A stretch of 6,886 nucleotides of DNA from Methanothrix sp. (GCA_028682845.1 JAJRAT010000174.1:1-6886); one strand, 5' to 3'; shown: positions 1 to 6,066, numbered from the stretch's first letter. Notes: generated by a model not told the origin, from the letters alone. A program made the numbers and translations.

Positions 1-50
1 ATATATTTTTAATTAGTTATCATAATGCAACATTCAAATAGTTAAAGAAT

Positions 51-58
51 CTATAAGA
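51..58 (+). promoter_or_regulatory. possible archaeal TATA box for the aroC operon
   Basis: The A/T-rich leader contains tctataag at about 50-57, preceded by the purine-rich aaaga that could act as a BRE. It lies about 54-61 bases before the chosen aroC ATG, so initiation some 25 bases downstream would leave a leader of about 30 bases. The first 15 bases of the window are also very A/T-rich, so another box could exist. Pattern match only. Confidence 0.3.
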
Positions 59-97
59 TGTATCAGATGAAAATTTGTTGAACATTTACAAACAGAT

Positions 98-102
98 GGA
101 GA
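98..102 (+). promoter_or_regulatory. ribosome-binding site deciding the aroC start
   Basis: GGAGA sits 9 bases before the ATG at 112, a normal Shine-Dalgarno spacing. It directly abuts the in-frame TTG at 103, leaving no room for initiation there. This is the main reason for preferring the ATG. Confidence 0.6.
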
Positions 103-111
103 TTGATATCG

Positions 112-1155
112 ATGAACAGCTTTGGCCTGGTCTTCAGGTGTACAACGTGGGGAGAATCTCATGGAAAGGCCGTCGGTTGCGTGATCGATGGATGTCCGGC
201 AGGTCTCGAGGTACAGCAGTCGGACATTCAAAAGGAGCTGGATTCGGATATTCCGGACAGCAGCCTGGGAACACCGAGAAAAGAGAAGAATAGATTTGAG
301 ATACTGTCTGGAATGCTGGATAATATTACTTTGGGATCGCCGATATGCATCATGATCCATAATCGCGAAAATCATAAGGAAGACTATGAGCGCATCAGGC
401 ATTATTATCGGCCCGGCCATGCCGAATTTACCTTTCACAAACGTTATGGAATATACGATCCGTACGGAGGTGGGAGAGCTTCGGGCAGAGAGTCCATCGC
501 CCGTCTGGCTGCCGGTGCCGTGGCGAAAAAGTTGCTGCACAGCCACAAGATTACGTTTAATAGCCAAGTTGAGGAGCTTGCAGGAATCGATTGTTCTTCC
601 AAAGAGGGATTTGAGGCCGCCAAAAGAAAGTGCCTGGAGATCTCCGAAAACGGAGACTCGACGGGAGGGATTGTTTCGCTCAACATCAGCGGCCTTCCAG
701 CGGGCGTAGGCGGCCCGGTCTTCAACAAATTACACTCCCGGATAATGTATGCCTTGAGCACCATTGGCGGCGTCAAGGGCGTTGAAAGCGGCCTTGGAAT
801 CACTGCCGCCAGGATGACCGGCAGCGATTTCAACGATCCGTTCGGCATCAGCGGAGACCAGATCCTGCCCGTGAGCAATAACGCCGGAGGCGTCCTTGGC
901 GGAATCAGCACCGGCCTTGATTTAAATTTTAGACTGGCCATAAAGCCCACGCCGTCCATCTTCATGCCTCAAAAAACCGTCAACTGGATGACAAAAACCG
1001 AGGAGTCGCTGCTGCTTCACGGAAGGTTCGACAAGAACTTTGCTCCCAGGGTGGCACCCATTGCGGAAGCTATGGCCGCGCTGGTCTTGGCGGATCAGAT
1101 GATACTATCGGGATACATAAATCCGGTAAGGTTTGAACCATGGCAGGATCAATAG
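112..1155 (+). CDS. aroC: chorismate synthase homologue, divergent
   Basis: Chorismate synthase converts 5-enolpyruvylshikimate-3-phosphate (EPSP) to chorismate in the cytoplasm, using reduced FMN. With the ATG at 112 the protein has 347 residues, slightly short for the family (about 360-390). The N-terminus NSFGLVFRCTTWGESHG (catalytic-type His17), RPGHAEFT (His103), GGGRASGRES (about 120-129), the glycine-rich AGGVLGGIST (about 258-267) and AEAMAALVLAD near the C-terminus match the family in order. Two conserved segments are unusual. The arginine-rich DRRRPG segment near residue 45 reads DSDIPD, and the RHDP motif reads RFDK (about 305-308), keeping only Arg and Asp. A TTG nine bases upstream is in frame but too close to the ribosome-binding site. 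The stop lies inside the next gene (16-base overlap), indicating co-transcription. It may be a true but divergent AroC or a paralogue with changed substrate. Confidence 0.9.
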   Translation: MNSFGLVFRCTTWGESHGKAVGCVIDGCPAGLEVQQSDIQKELDSDIPDSSLGTPRKEKNRFEILSGMLDNITLGSPICIMIHNRENHKEDYERIRHYYRPGHAEFTFHKRYGIYDPYGGGRASGRESIARLAAGAVAKKLLHSHKITFNSQVEELAGIDCSSKEGFEAAKRKCLEISENGDSTGGIVSLNISGLPAGVGGPVFNKLHSRIMYALSTIGGVKGVESGLGITAARMTGSDFNDPFGISGDQILPVSNNAGGVLGGISTGLDLNFRLAIKPTPSIFMPQKTVNWMTKTEESLLLHGRFDKNFAPRVAPIAEAMAALVLADQMILSGYINPVRFEPWQDQ

Positions 1156-2354
1156 CGAAGGCCCGCCCAGAAGTGATTGCCGCCTCCTTGACTGCAAGCA
1201 AAACAAGGATGGGCGTGACGGTTGCACTTGCAGCCTCCGCTGCATCCCTGTTGGTATTTGGTCTGTTTAAAAACATGGACTTTATCCGGTCCACGGCCAC
1301 TTACGGCAACTTCGACGTTCCCGGCACGGAAAGCTGGGTGATGAAACTGTCGCCCGGCATCAGCGACCTGGCATCGTCGATTGTGTACGGAAATTTTCAC
1401 ATAGTGCCGCTGATATTCATTGGCACCCTGTTCATCTTGATGCTGGCAGCATCACTCTACAAAAATACCATAGACCTTGTCCCAAGGATGCTGACACTGT
1501 GGAGCATGTTCGCCCTTTCCAGGCTGGGAGTATTCAGGGTATCCGGCATCTGTCCCGTCTCCCGGACGACCTTCGGCTCCTTCAATTTCCTGAATTGCCA
1601 GGCCTGTGAGATGGCCACCGGTGCGTGCCCCATCGGCATGATGCAGTGGAGCCTCATGAAGGGCGAATTCCCGGCGCTGGTGCTGGGCGTCGTGGTCCTC
1701 AGCGGCGCGCTCTTGGGCAGGGCGGTATGCGGCTGGATGTGCCCCTTCGGATTTCTCTCCGACGTGCTCGACCGGATATCGCAAAAGAGGCTGCATCTCC
1801 CGGCATGGCTCGGCTATGCCAAATTCCTGGTCCTTGCATTTCTGTTCACCGCCTTCCTCTGGCCGTCTGCGCTCTTTTGCACCTACCTATGCCAGAGCGG
1901 AACCGTCTTCGGCATCACGCCCTACTACCTGACTACCGGCCTGCCGGCCCTAAAGCTCGCTTTGCAGGGCGGGATGACGAATATGCTCTACTACCATCTC
2001 TTCTTCGGCCTGCTTCTTGTGCTCGGCGTAGTTCTTGTGAGCGGCAGGTGGTTTTGCCGCTATCTCTGCCCGCTGGGAGCCACTTACGGCCTCTTCAACT
2101 ACATCTCTCCGCTGAAGGTTCTGCATAGCGATGCGGCCTGCAACCACTGCGGCCAGTGCTCGAAGCTCTGCCCGATGGACGTGAAAAAGGAGAACGGCAG
2201 CTTCCTGGATGTAACGGGGTGCATAAAGTGCGGGAGGTGCGTGAAGGCGTGCAAGATGAATGCCAGGAGCTTCTCGTGGTCCGGCGGGCCGCTGGCATTC
2301 CCGAAGAAAAATAAAACCGGAAAAAGCCATCTGCAAATGCAAAACAAACTTTAA
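1140..2354 (+). CDS. polytopic membrane protein with 4Fe-4S ferredoxin domains (NapH/NosR-like)
   Basis: The 404-residue protein has about six hydrophobic segments (roughly 25-43, 85-106, 114-133, 178-196, 227-246 and 284-302). It carries the paired CxxxCP motifs typical of the NapH/NosR/CcoG membrane ferredoxin group: C197GWMC201P, C247TYLC251 and C306RYLC310P. The C-terminus has two 4Fe-4S motifs, C334-x2-C337-x2-C340-x3-C344P and C361-x2-C364-x2-C367-x3-C371. The second has Lys rather than Pro after the last Cys. An additional cluster, C138P followed by C153-x2-C156-x6-C163P, lies between predicted membrane segments 3 and 4. The likely role is electron transfer at or across the membrane; the partner is unknown. 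No FMN-binding domain like that of NosR is visible. The ATG at 1140 overlaps the end of aroC and has a weak purine-rich site (taagg) upstream, suggesting translational coupling. No more specific name is justified. Confidence 0.85.
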   Translation: MAGSIAKARPEVIAASLTASKTRMGVTVALAASAASLLVFGLFKNMDFIRSTATYGNFDVPGTESWVMKLSPGISDLASSIVYGNFHIVPLIFIGTLFILMLAASLYKNTIDLVPRMLTLWSMFALSRLGVFRVSGICPVSRTTFGSFNFLNCQACEMATGACPIGMMQWSLMKGEFPALVLGVVVLSGALLGRAVCGWMCPFGFLSDVLDRISQKRLHLPAWLGYAKFLVLAFLFTAFLWPSALFCTYLCQSGTVFGITPYYLTTGLPALKLALQGGMTNMLYYHLFFGLLLVLGVVLVSGRWFCRYLCPLGATYGLFNYISPLKVLHSDAACNHCGQCSKLCPMDVKKENGSFLDVTGCIKCGRCVKACKMNARSFSWSGGPLAFPKKNKTGKSHLQMQNKL

Positions 2355-2444
2355 AACAAATTCTAAAAATCCCAACAAACTTTAGATCGCCGGAAACCCA
2401 AAAACCACAGTCCCAATAAAAGAGAACAGGAGATTCTAAGGCCC
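2355..2444 (-). terminator. convergent intergenic spacer with T-runs on both strands
   Basis: The 90 bases between the two converging operons hold no gene. Read on the - strand, past the ACT gene stop, they contain several T-rich tracts (ggtttttgggtttcc, ggatttttag, ttgtttta), which is how archaeal intrinsic termination usually looks. On the + strand the tracts are A-rich, with little U-run signal. A weak 5-bp stem (aggcc/ggcct, 2439-2455) overlaps the ACT stop codon. Exact ends are not resolvable. Confidence 0.35.
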
Positions 2445-2879
2445 TCAAATGGCCTGGATCTCCTCGCGAGTGGCGATCTTGACGCCCATCTCGCTCAGGA
2501 CTTTCCTCGCCTTGGCGATGTCGTCCACCCGCAGGATGAGCATGGCCTTCTGTGCCTTGGCCGTGACGAAGGCGTAGGCGTAGTCCACGTTCACATTGCT
2601 CTGGCCGAGGGTGTTCACGATCTCGTACAGGCCGCCCGGCGTGTCTTTCATCTCCACTGCCAGGACATCGGTCATGGAGACGGTGAAGGCGCTCTCCTTC
2701 AGAACCTTGTATCCCTTCTCCGGGTCGTCCACGACCATGCGGATAACGCCGAAGTCTCCCGCTTCCGCGATCGTGAGGGCGCGGATGTTCACACCTGCAT
2801 CGGATAGCGTCTTTGCCACCTTGGCCGTCCTTCCCGGACGGTTCTCCACAAAAAGGGAAATTTGTTTGATCTCTGCCAT
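2445..2879 (-). CDS. tandem ACT-domain protein
   Basis: A 144-residue cytoplasmic protein consisting of two ACT domains, about residues 3-70 and 71-142. The first has the typical turn VENRPGRTAKVAKTL followed by a strand around NIRALTIAE. The second has KDTPGGLYEIVNTLG followed by NVNVDYAYAF. ACT domains bind small ligands, often amino acids, and usually dimerise. A stand-alone protein of this form is commonly found beside phenylacetate-CoA ligase genes in anaerobic archaea and bacteria and is presumed to sense an aromatic or amino-acid ligand. It begins 13 bases after the paaK stop. Its ribosome-binding site aggtgg (- strand) overlaps that stop codon, so the two are almost certainly one transcript. 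The ligand cannot be read from sequence. Confidence 0.88.
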   Translation of the reverse strand: MAEIKQISLFVENRPGRTAKVAKTLSDAGVNIRALTIAEAGDFGVIRMVVDDPEKGYKVLKESAFTVSMTDVLAVEMKDTPGGLYEIVNTLGQSNVNVDYAYAFVTAKAQKAMLILRVDDIAKARKVLSEMGVKIATREEIQAI

Positions 2880-2892
2880 GAAAATGCCCCAC

Positions 2893-4197
2893 CTAAATCT
2901 TTCTGTTATCGGTAACTCTCTTGGCCTTGCCCATGCTGCGCGGGATGGTGCCGGGCTCGACCAGATCTACCTCTGCTGCTATGTTCAGCACGGCTTTTAA
3001 TTCTTTTGAGACTTTCTTCTTCAGCTTCATCAGGTCGCCGATCTTGTCGGAGAAGCCAGCCGATGTAAGCTCCACGCGCACTGACATCATATCGAGCGGC
3101 CCCTTGCGGTCGACGATTATCTCCCAGTGGTCGCCCACCTCCGGGATGTTCATGAGCACCGACTCCACCTGGCTTGGGAAGACGTTGATGCCGCGAATGA
3201 TGAGCATGTCGTCCGTGCGGCCCAGGATTCTCAGGATTCTGGGGTGGGTGCGCCCGCACTCGCAGGGCTCGTTGGTCATGATGGACAGGTCGCCGATGCG
3301 GTAGCGGATGAGAGGCAGAGCGAATTTATGCAGCGTGGTGAAGACCAGCTCACCCCGTTCGCCGTCAGCCACGGGCTCTCCGGTCTTGGGGTCGAGGACC
3401 TCGGTCAGGAACATGTCGCCCCAGACGTGGATGCCCTTCTTGCAGTAGCACTCCGTGAACAGAGGGCCGGAGATCTCGCTGGTGCCGTAGATATCGTAGG
3501 CCTTGATGCCGGTGGCTTCCTCGATCCGATCTCGCGTCTCCAGAGACCAGGGCTCGGCTCCGAAGATGCCCGCCTTGAGCTTGGTGTCGTTTCTGATGGA
3601 GACGCCCATCTTCTCCGCCACTTCCATGATGTGCAGGAAGTAGGACGGCGTGCAGGCGATGGCGGTGGTGCCGAGGTCCTGCATCAGCTCAATCTGGCGC
3701 TCCGTGCTGCCGGTGCCGACAGGCAGCACTGCTGCGCCGATGCGCTCTGCGCCGTAGTGCGCCCCAAGGCCGCCGGTGAAGAGGCCGTAGCCGTAGGCCA
3801 CCTGCACCACATCGTCACTGCCAAGGCCGATGGACGTGAAGGCTCTGGCCAGCGACTCGGACCAGGTCTCGATGTCGCCCTTGGTATAGCCGACGACGGT
3901 CGGTTTGCCGGTGGTGCCGCTGGACACATGGTAGCGAACCACCTGGCTCTTGGGGGCGCTGAACATGCCCGTCGGGTAGTTGTCCCGCAGGTCCACCTTG
4001 CGGGTGAAGGGCAGCTTCGTGATATCTGCCAGGGTCTTGATGTCGCTCGGCTCGACGCCCGCCTCATTGAATCTCCTCCTGTAGAAAGTAGAATGATCGT
4101 AGACGTAACGAACAATGGACTTCAGCCTATCCTCTTGAAGGGCATGCAGATCTTCCAGAGGCATGCGCTCGATATGCGGGTCCCAATAACCAGACAT
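2893..4197 (-). CDS. paaK: phenylacetate-CoA ligase family protein
   Basis: A 434-residue adenylate-forming enzyme of normal length for the PaaK family, which activates phenylacetate or related aryl acids to their CoA thioesters with ATP, giving AMP and PPi. Visible motifs: phosphate loop SSGTTGKPT (92-100), GAEPWS (213-218), YDIYGTSE (234-241), LIRYRIGDLS (296-305), hinge GRTDDML (326-332), and the C-terminal PRSMGKAKR whose Lys424 is the probable adenylation lysine. Cys250, Cys252, Cys312 and Cys314 could form a metal site, as suggested for some PaaK-like proteins. The ATG is preceded on the - strand by aggttgatc, close to the archaeal anti-Shine-Dalgarno complement. In methanogens such ligases are thought to act with indolepyruvate:ferredoxin oxidoreductase in salvage of aryl acids into aromatic amino acids. 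No ior genes are in this window, so substrate and direction are inferred from family knowledge only. Confidence 0.9.
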   Translation of the reverse strand: MSGYWDPHIERMPLEDLHALQEDRLKSIVRYVYDHSTFYRRRFNEAGVEPSDIKTLADITKLPFTRKVDLRDNYPTGMFSAPKSQVVRYHVSSGTTGKPTVVGYTKGDIETWSESLARAFTSIGLGSDDVVQVAYGYGLFTGGLGAHYGAERIGAAVLPVGTGSTERQIELMQDLGTTAIACTPSYFLHIMEVAEKMGVSIRNDTKLKAGIFGAEPWSLETRDRIEEATGIKAYDIYGTSEISGPLFTECYCKKGIHVWGDMFLTEVLDPKTGEPVADGERGELVFTTLHKFALPLIRYRIGDLSIMTNEPCECGRTHPRILRILGRTDDMLIIRGINVFPSQVESVLMNIPEVGDHWEIIVDRKGPLDMMSVRVELTSAGFSDKIGDLMKLKKKVSKELKAVLNIAAEVDLVEPGTIPRSMGKAKRVTDNRKI

Positions 4198-4232
4198 TGA
4201 TGATCAACCTGAGGCAATGAACACGCGGATGG

Positions 4233-4241
4233 ATAAAAAGC
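4233..4241 (-). promoter_or_regulatory. possible TATA box for the paaK-ACT operon
   Basis: On the - strand, ctttttatcc lies about 36-44 bases before the paaK start codon. Initiation about 25 bases downstream would give a very short leader that still contains the aggttgatc ribosome-binding site. Weak pattern match. Confidence 0.3.
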
Positions 4242-4420
4242 AATCGATTAATCCATCATACCATTCTTTAGATTAGCTGCATGGTTAGGCCCCCGAATTC
4301 CTTTGCAGGGATGGGATTGCTCTGTCCTGCAAAATGGACCGGATGCAATGAGCATGAGCATTGGCGGAATGATGAAGCATTGTTGGAGTGTGGGTTAACG
4401 GAAGTGTCGTAGCGGATTGA
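4242..4420. other. gene-free spacer, possibly decayed upstream part of the RecG-like gene
   Basis: No open gene, RNA gene or clear repeat is seen. On the + strand one frame around 4307-4407 is open and ends in residues resembling EALLECGLTEVS before a TAG. This faintly recalls the segment before the linker in RecG-like ATP-binding proteins (GLPEPEF-type), followed by the frame shift and TGA that precede the recognisable remnant. The resemblance is weak and the stretch may be plain intergenic DNA. Confidence 0.25.
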
Positions 4421-4684
4421 GTCACCCCCCAAGTCACTCCACCAGTCGCCCCACCTGTGGTGGTGCTTTTGCGTCTATTGGATTCGTGCGGCGCTTTGAG
4501 CAATACGGAGATTCGGAAGAGACTGGGACTAAAGGATAGAAAGCACATGCATGAACGCTATCTTGAGCCAGCCTTGGCGGAGGGGCTTGTTGAACTGACA
4601 ATTCCGGACAAACCAAAGAGCCGACTGCAGAAATATCGGCTTACTGAGAAAGCCCGCTCCTGGCTTGCTGAGGAGAGAGCATGA
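4421..4684 (+). pseudogene. 3' remnant of a RecG-like/AlbA-type ATP-binding protein (C-terminal winged helix)
   Basis: From the GTG at 4457 this reads 75 residues. The same frame is open back to a TGA at 4418-4420, and the residues between are a linker VTPQVTPPVAPPV. A TPQVTPQV-type linker followed by a winged-helix domain (about 70 residues with LSNTEIRKRLGLKD, RKHMHERYLEPALAEGLVE and TIPDKPKSRLQKYRLT) is the characteristic C-terminus of the large RecG-like/AlbA_2 (formerly AAA_4) ATP-binding or transcriptional-regulator family, and of some Fic proteins. The catalytic N-terminal part of several hundred residues is missing. A short protein could still be made from the GTG, but no ribosome-binding site is evident there, so a truncated pseudogene is the better call. 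It ends in an ATGA overlap with the next ORF. Confidence 0.7.
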
Positions 4685-4908
4685 CACGCATTATTCCCAG
4701 TGAGAGCAGAATATTAGACCAATTCGGATACAAGAGCATAGAAAAAATCCAGAGGAACAAAAGAGGAAGAATCAAGGATAGGGATTTTCCTGAACAAACC
4801 ATTCCGGTAAAGGCCTGCATCCGTGAGGCTATCGATATTTTCTATAAGGTCAATGCGAGTGGTGTCCCGCTGACCGATGCGATTCGTATCCTTTTATGTT
4901 TGGAGTGA
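4681..4908 (+). pseudogene. fragment resembling a DUF262 (GmrSD-like) protein
   Basis: A 75-residue reading frame whose ATG overlaps the previous stop (ATGA). The first ~25 residues are not recognised. From about residue 31, KDRDFPEQTIPVK, then IREAIDIFYKVNASGVPLTDA, resembles the DUF262 core found in GmrSD-type modification-dependent restriction systems and related proteins, where a segment of the form E-x-I-x-IF-x-(R/K)-(I/L/V)-N-x-x-G-x-x-L is conserved. Full proteins of this family are several hundred residues long. After LTDA the family resemblance stops and a TGA follows ten residues later. It is therefore probably an internal fragment joined by deletion, or a frameshifted remnant. The family assignment is from memory of the motif and is moderate at best. 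An unrelated intact small protein remains possible. Confidence 0.5.
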
Positions 4909-4936
4909 TCCACTTATTGCAGCTAACAAACAAAAG

Positions 4937-4944
4937 AATTATAA
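4937..4944 (+). promoter_or_regulatory. possible TATA box for the secreted protein gene
   Basis: aattataa at 4937-4944 is preceded by the purine-rich aacaaaag, a reasonable BRE/TATA arrangement, 35-42 bases before the ATG at 4979. Transcription would start near 4966 with a very short leader including the gagg ribosome-binding site at 4968-4971. Confidence 0.4.
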
Positions 4945-4978
4945 GCAGATACTGGCATATTAATTCTGAGGATTAATC

Positions 4979-5545
4979 ATGAAGTTGTACGCCATTCTAG
5001 GAATAGTGTTGCTCCTCTTTGCGGCATCCGTAGCATCTGCTGCCGTTGAGAAGACATCCGCCGGACCCTTTGAAGTATCGTTTGATCTCAATACCACTGA
5101 AAATCACACCGTCGAAGCTCTCGGCCCAGCTAAATCAAACACGAGCACGGGCTACACGGTGATGATCGACTTTGCAGGCAAGAGCAGCCTTGGCATCTAC
5201 ATCAGCGAGGCTAATGATATGGAAGACGCCACACTCGCATCCTTGAAAAAAGTCATGCAAGCCAAACTCGAAGATAATCCCAAAGCATCCGTTGAGATCG
5301 GCTCCATCGATGGAAAAGATGCAGTTATCGGATTTGGACTGCCGCTCTACGATGAGCAGCTAGAGCCCATTGAGGATGAGAGTTCCTTTGAATACGTCTA
5401 CTGGCTGGACAGCACAAAATGCGATTGCGGCCCAGTCTACGTGGGCAAGACTCAGGTTAGAGTCGTCGGTCCCTGGATCTCCGAATGGGATGACGCCATT
5501 GCCAGGAGCCTTTTGAACTCCTTGAAGATCACGAAGAAAGTTTGA
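4979..5545 (+). CDS. small secreted protein of unknown function
   Basis: A 188-residue protein not recognised as any named family. Residues 1-21 form a clear Sec signal peptide: Lys2, a hydrophobic core LGIVLLLFAA, and an ASVASA cleavage region with cleavage expected around Ala21/Ala22. No lipobox cysteine or C-terminal membrane anchor is seen, so the mature protein of about 167 residues should be released outside the cell or held at its envelope. It is acidic, with alternating strands suggesting a mainly beta domain. It contains a single Cys-x-Cys pair (C148, C150) before GPVYVG and three N-glycosylation sequons near the N-terminus (N38, N42, N54). The ATG follows gagg with 7 bases between. 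It has its own plausible promoter and a terminator, so it appears monocistronic. It is the only gene between 4200 and 6886 that looks intact, lying among remnants. Confidence 0.8.
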   Translation: MKLYAILGIVLLLFAASVASAAVEKTSAGPFEVSFDLNTTENHTVEALGPAKSNTSTGYTVMIDFAGKSSLGIYISEANDMEDATLASLKKVMQAKLEDNPKASVEIGSIDGKDAVIGFGLPLYDEQLEPIEDESSFEYVYWLDSTKCDCGPVYVGKTQVRVVGPWISEWDDAIARSLLNSLKITKKV

Positions 5546-5587
5546 ATTGAGTTGAGCCGATTCAAACCACGCTAAAAATAAGTGTTT

Positions 5588-5628
5588 TGCGGCCTATTCT
5601 TCCAGAAACGGGCCGCATCATATTTTTT
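5588..5628 (+). terminator. hairpin and T-run terminator after the secreted protein gene
   Basis: tgcggcc (5588-5594) pairs perfectly with ggccgca (5611-5617). An inner stem ttct/agaa (5597-5600 with 5604-5607) closes a 3-base loop. A T-run, tatttttt, follows at 5621-5628. The hairpin starts 43 bases after the stop codon. Archaeal termination depends mainly on the U-run, which is also present here. Confidence 0.6.
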
Positions 5629-5695
5629 CGAAACCCTATCTTGCTCTATGCTTTCGCCTTGAGATGTGAGCTATCGCCAAATAAATCGGCTATGT

Positions 5696-5980
5696 CTAGG
5701 CCTTATCCACCTCAGCCTTAACCAGCGTGTGCACCTCGCCGGGACTGGCCTTTCCGCGCGTCTTCTTCATGGCCTGGCCCACGATGAAGTTCAGGACCTC
5801 TCAGATCCCGCCCTGTAATCCGCAATGAGCGGCAGCATTCTCGGCTACAGATTCCCGCACAGATTTTCGAAACTGCGTCGTCCTCTGTTTTGCGAGGCCT
5901 TTGATTTGACCCCTCCTAAGGCGATTCACCGTTCTTATTCCAGAATCGTTGTGATACTCTCAAGGAGTCCTGCCTCCTCT
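5696..5980 (-). pseudogene. gatB: decayed 3' end of gatB (Asp/Glu-tRNA amidotransferase subunit B)
   Basis: GatB is the tRNA-binding subunit of the GatCAB amidotransferase that makes Asn-tRNA or Gln-tRNA from the mischarged forms. On the - strand, the C-terminal GatB/YqeY-type segment can be pieced together across frames, in protein order: a weak ITT/IRT region (about 5925-5960), KGL (about 5893-5900), TEDDAVSKIC (about 5860-5885), RESVAENAAA (about 5830-5860), IADYRAGSE (about 5800-5826), then VLNFIVGQAMKKTRGKASPG continuing to a TAG at 5696-5698. At least three single-base frame changes separate these pieces, and a TGA (5801-5803) stands just before the last one. One change is easily seen: GAG-AG-GTC where an intact gene would have a full Lys codon. 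The rest of the gene is absent. The left-hand blocks are secure; the boundary beyond about 5900 is uncertain. Confidence 0.82.
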
Positions 5981-6007
5981 ATCGCAGAATTCATTTTAAA
6001 ATTCGAA

Positions 6008-6030
6008 AAGTTTTTAGGTGGGCCTATATT
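6008..6030 (+). promoter_or_regulatory. possible promoter region of the HD-domain gene
   Basis: Two A/T-rich candidates lie before the HD gene: cgaaaagttttta at about 6004-6016 (BRE-like cgaaa plus a T/A box) and ctatatt at about 6024-6030. Either would place the start of transcription before the aggag site at 6053-6057. Choice between them is not possible from sequence. Confidence 0.3.
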
Positions 6031-6052
6031 GTAGAGGTTAAGTTATTTAGGT

Positions 6053-6057
6053 AGGAG
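6053..6057 (+). promoter_or_regulatory. ribosome-binding site of the HD-domain gene
   Basis: aggag is placed 9 bases before the ATG at 6067 and supports that start. Confidence 0.6.
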
Positions 6058-6066
6058 TCCAGCCAA

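Noticed and set aside
103..111. TTG at 103 as the aroC start
   Set aside because: It directly follows the GGAGA ribosome-binding site with no spacing, and family alignment starts at the ATG at 112 (MNSFG...).
34..567. Long open frame on the - strand opposite aroC
   Set aside because: Its residues show no domain, and the + strand frame is clearly AroC, so it is an antisense shadow.
2439..2455. aggcc/ggcct hairpin at the end of the ACT gene as a terminator
   Set aside because: It has only five base pairs, overlaps the stop codon, and no T-run follows directly. The T-rich tracts beyond are a better candidate.
2095..2892. 265-codon - strand frame spanning the ACT gene and the end of the Fe-S gene
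   Set aside because: It crosses two well-supported genes in wrong frames, and its translation is Arg/Gly/His-rich without recognisable domains.
3127..4200. 357-codon open frame on the + strand opposite paaK
   Set aside because: It is Ala/Asp/Gly/Val-rich low-complexity translation opposite a G/C-rich real gene, with no motif or ribosome-binding site.
5825..6034. 69-codon + strand open frame
   Set aside because: It lies opposite the gatB remnant, lacks a ribosome-binding site and shows no recognisable feature.
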